Shown piece after piece: positions 13,580 to 14,016 of a stretch of DNA of 14,016 nt (positions within the stretch are counted from its first letter, which is position 1; each line of letters begins with the position of its first letter). The translations under genes were made by a program, and so were the position numbers. Origin of the DNA: Candidatus Poribacteria bacterium (GTDB taxonomy: Bacteria > Abyssobacteria > SURF-5); NCBI GenBank assembly GCA_016215705.1, contig JACRIR010000116.1, positions 1 to 14,016 of the forward strand. Reading direction: 5' to 3'. The notes beneath the pieces were generated by a model. It saw nothing but the letters and a program-made list of their open reading frames with translations, had not been told where the DNA came from and did no database searches.

Positions 13580-13608
13580 TTGACTTGTGCTGCCCATGTC
13601 TCTATAAT
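13580..13608 (+). promoter_or_regulatory. Sigma-70 promoter for the MFS gene
   Basis: TTGACT (13580-13585, five of six) and TATAAT (13603-13608, perfect) are exactly 17 bases apart. This is the best promoter in the window. Transcription would start near 13615, leaving a leader of about 109 bases before the ATG at 13724, long enough to hold a regulatory structure, though none is obvious. Confidence 0.75.
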
Positions 13609-13723
13609 AAGCTCGGTTTATTGGCAGAATACCCTTGATTTCAGGCTCTCTCCCAGCCTTACTACTCGGAGTGGATGACACTCGCCACGCGTTTTTCGTG
13701 CCCTCCGCAGTATAGAAGTGTCG

Positions 13724-14016
13724 ATGCAAATTCCGACCAAGATCGATAACCATGAGCTTGTAAGCGCTCGACCTGCAAGCCGGCGCCTTGTGAGTCCCCG
13801 GCTGGTGCTTTTTCTGGCGCTGGCGCTGGTGTACTGCTATGTCAGTTTTCACCGCGTAACTCTTGCGGTTATCGGAGATTTGCTTGCTTCCGAGTTCAAC
13901 CTCGGTCCGGCCGAACTCGGGCTTCTCGGCGGCATCCTGCTCTATTGCTATGCTTTCATGCAATTGCCCTCCGGCATCCTCGCCGATCACGTCGGCCCGA
14001 AGCGCACGATCATCCT
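13724..14016 (+). CDS. MFS transporter, N-terminal part (runs off window)
   Basis: Only the first 97 codons are present; the frame is open to the window end. After a polar N-terminus (1-26), a first transmembrane helix (about 27-46, LVLFLALALVYCYVSF) and a second (about 65-83) are seen, followed by GILADHVGPKR (about 84-94). That matches major-facilitator motif A (GxLaDrxGrk) in the loop between helices 2 and 3. YVSFHRVTLAVI is reminiscent of organophosphate/sugar-phosphate or nitrate/ACS-type transporters, but the substrate cannot be told. A strong promoter lies upstream; the ribosome site (AGAAGTG) is poor. Confidence 0.88.
   Translation, partial: MQIPTKIDNHELVSARPASRRLVSPRLVLFLALALVYCYVSFHRVTLAVIGDLLASEFNLGPAELGLLGGILLYCYAFMQLPSGILADHVGPKRTII

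Overview
This window looks like a chromosomal segment of an uncultured, Gram-negative-type bacterium. It has moderately high GC content, ATG/GTG starts with Shine-Dalgarno sites, and wide intergenic gaps filled with dispersed palindromic and 'junk' repeats. Exported FecR-type and SH3-like proteins together with this kind of repeat are often seen in candidate-phylum or PVC-like genomes. No marker gene is present, so the phylum cannot be fixed from this sequence. There is no rRNA, tRNA, CRISPR array or transposase gene in the window.

Layout: (1) 1-273 is a mosaic of dispersed repeats. (2) 274-1488 (-) is a class II Fic protein with a C-terminal winged-helix region. (3) 1495-2162 is repeat-containing spacer. 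(4) 2163-2555 (-) is an orphan CheY-like receiver. (5) 2556-3423 is spacer holding the second copy of the composite repeat from position 117. (6) 3424-4332 (+) is an exported FecR-domain protein with a C-terminal anchor. (7) 4694-8214 (+) is a three-gene cluster: a short ceramidase-fold amidase-like protein, a SIS-domain sugar-phosphate protein overlapping it by ATGA, and NagA. (8) 8420-10067 (+) is a GNAT acetyltransferase followed 13 bases later by a PAP2 membrane phosphatase. (9) 10297-11370 (-) is a receiver-only cyclic-nucleotide-binding protein and an unrecognised 139-residue protein. (10) 11789-12880 (+) is a HEAT-repeat protein. (11) 13132-13386 (-) is glutaredoxin. (12) 13724 to the window end (+) is the start of an MFS transporter.

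The clearest metabolic theme is amino-sugar catabolism. NagA deacetylates N-acetylglucosamine-6-P. The SIS protein could act on the resulting sugar phosphate. The ceramidase-like enzyme keeps all the metal ligands of that amidase family but has no signal peptide and no C-terminal lipid-enzyme domain, so it may hydrolyse an N-acyl amino-sugar compound in the cytoplasm. The GNAT downstream resembles the acetyltransferase-like domain found in O-GlcNAcases. This link is inference.

The most unusual non-coding content is a set of modular palindromes. Four copies of a GGGGACACGATGC/GCATCGTGTCCCC hairpin have different flanks that are nonetheless self-complementary in each copy. A second, cruciform-forming family around GTAGGGGC includes two composite copies 3 kb apart. 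Inverted dispersed repeats bracket the GNAT-PAP2 pair, and CCCCTTTA/TAAAGGGG hairpins bracket the amino-sugar cluster, one of them supplying the nagA stop codon. Good sigma-70-type promoters are visible before grx, the MFS gene and the 139-residue gene.
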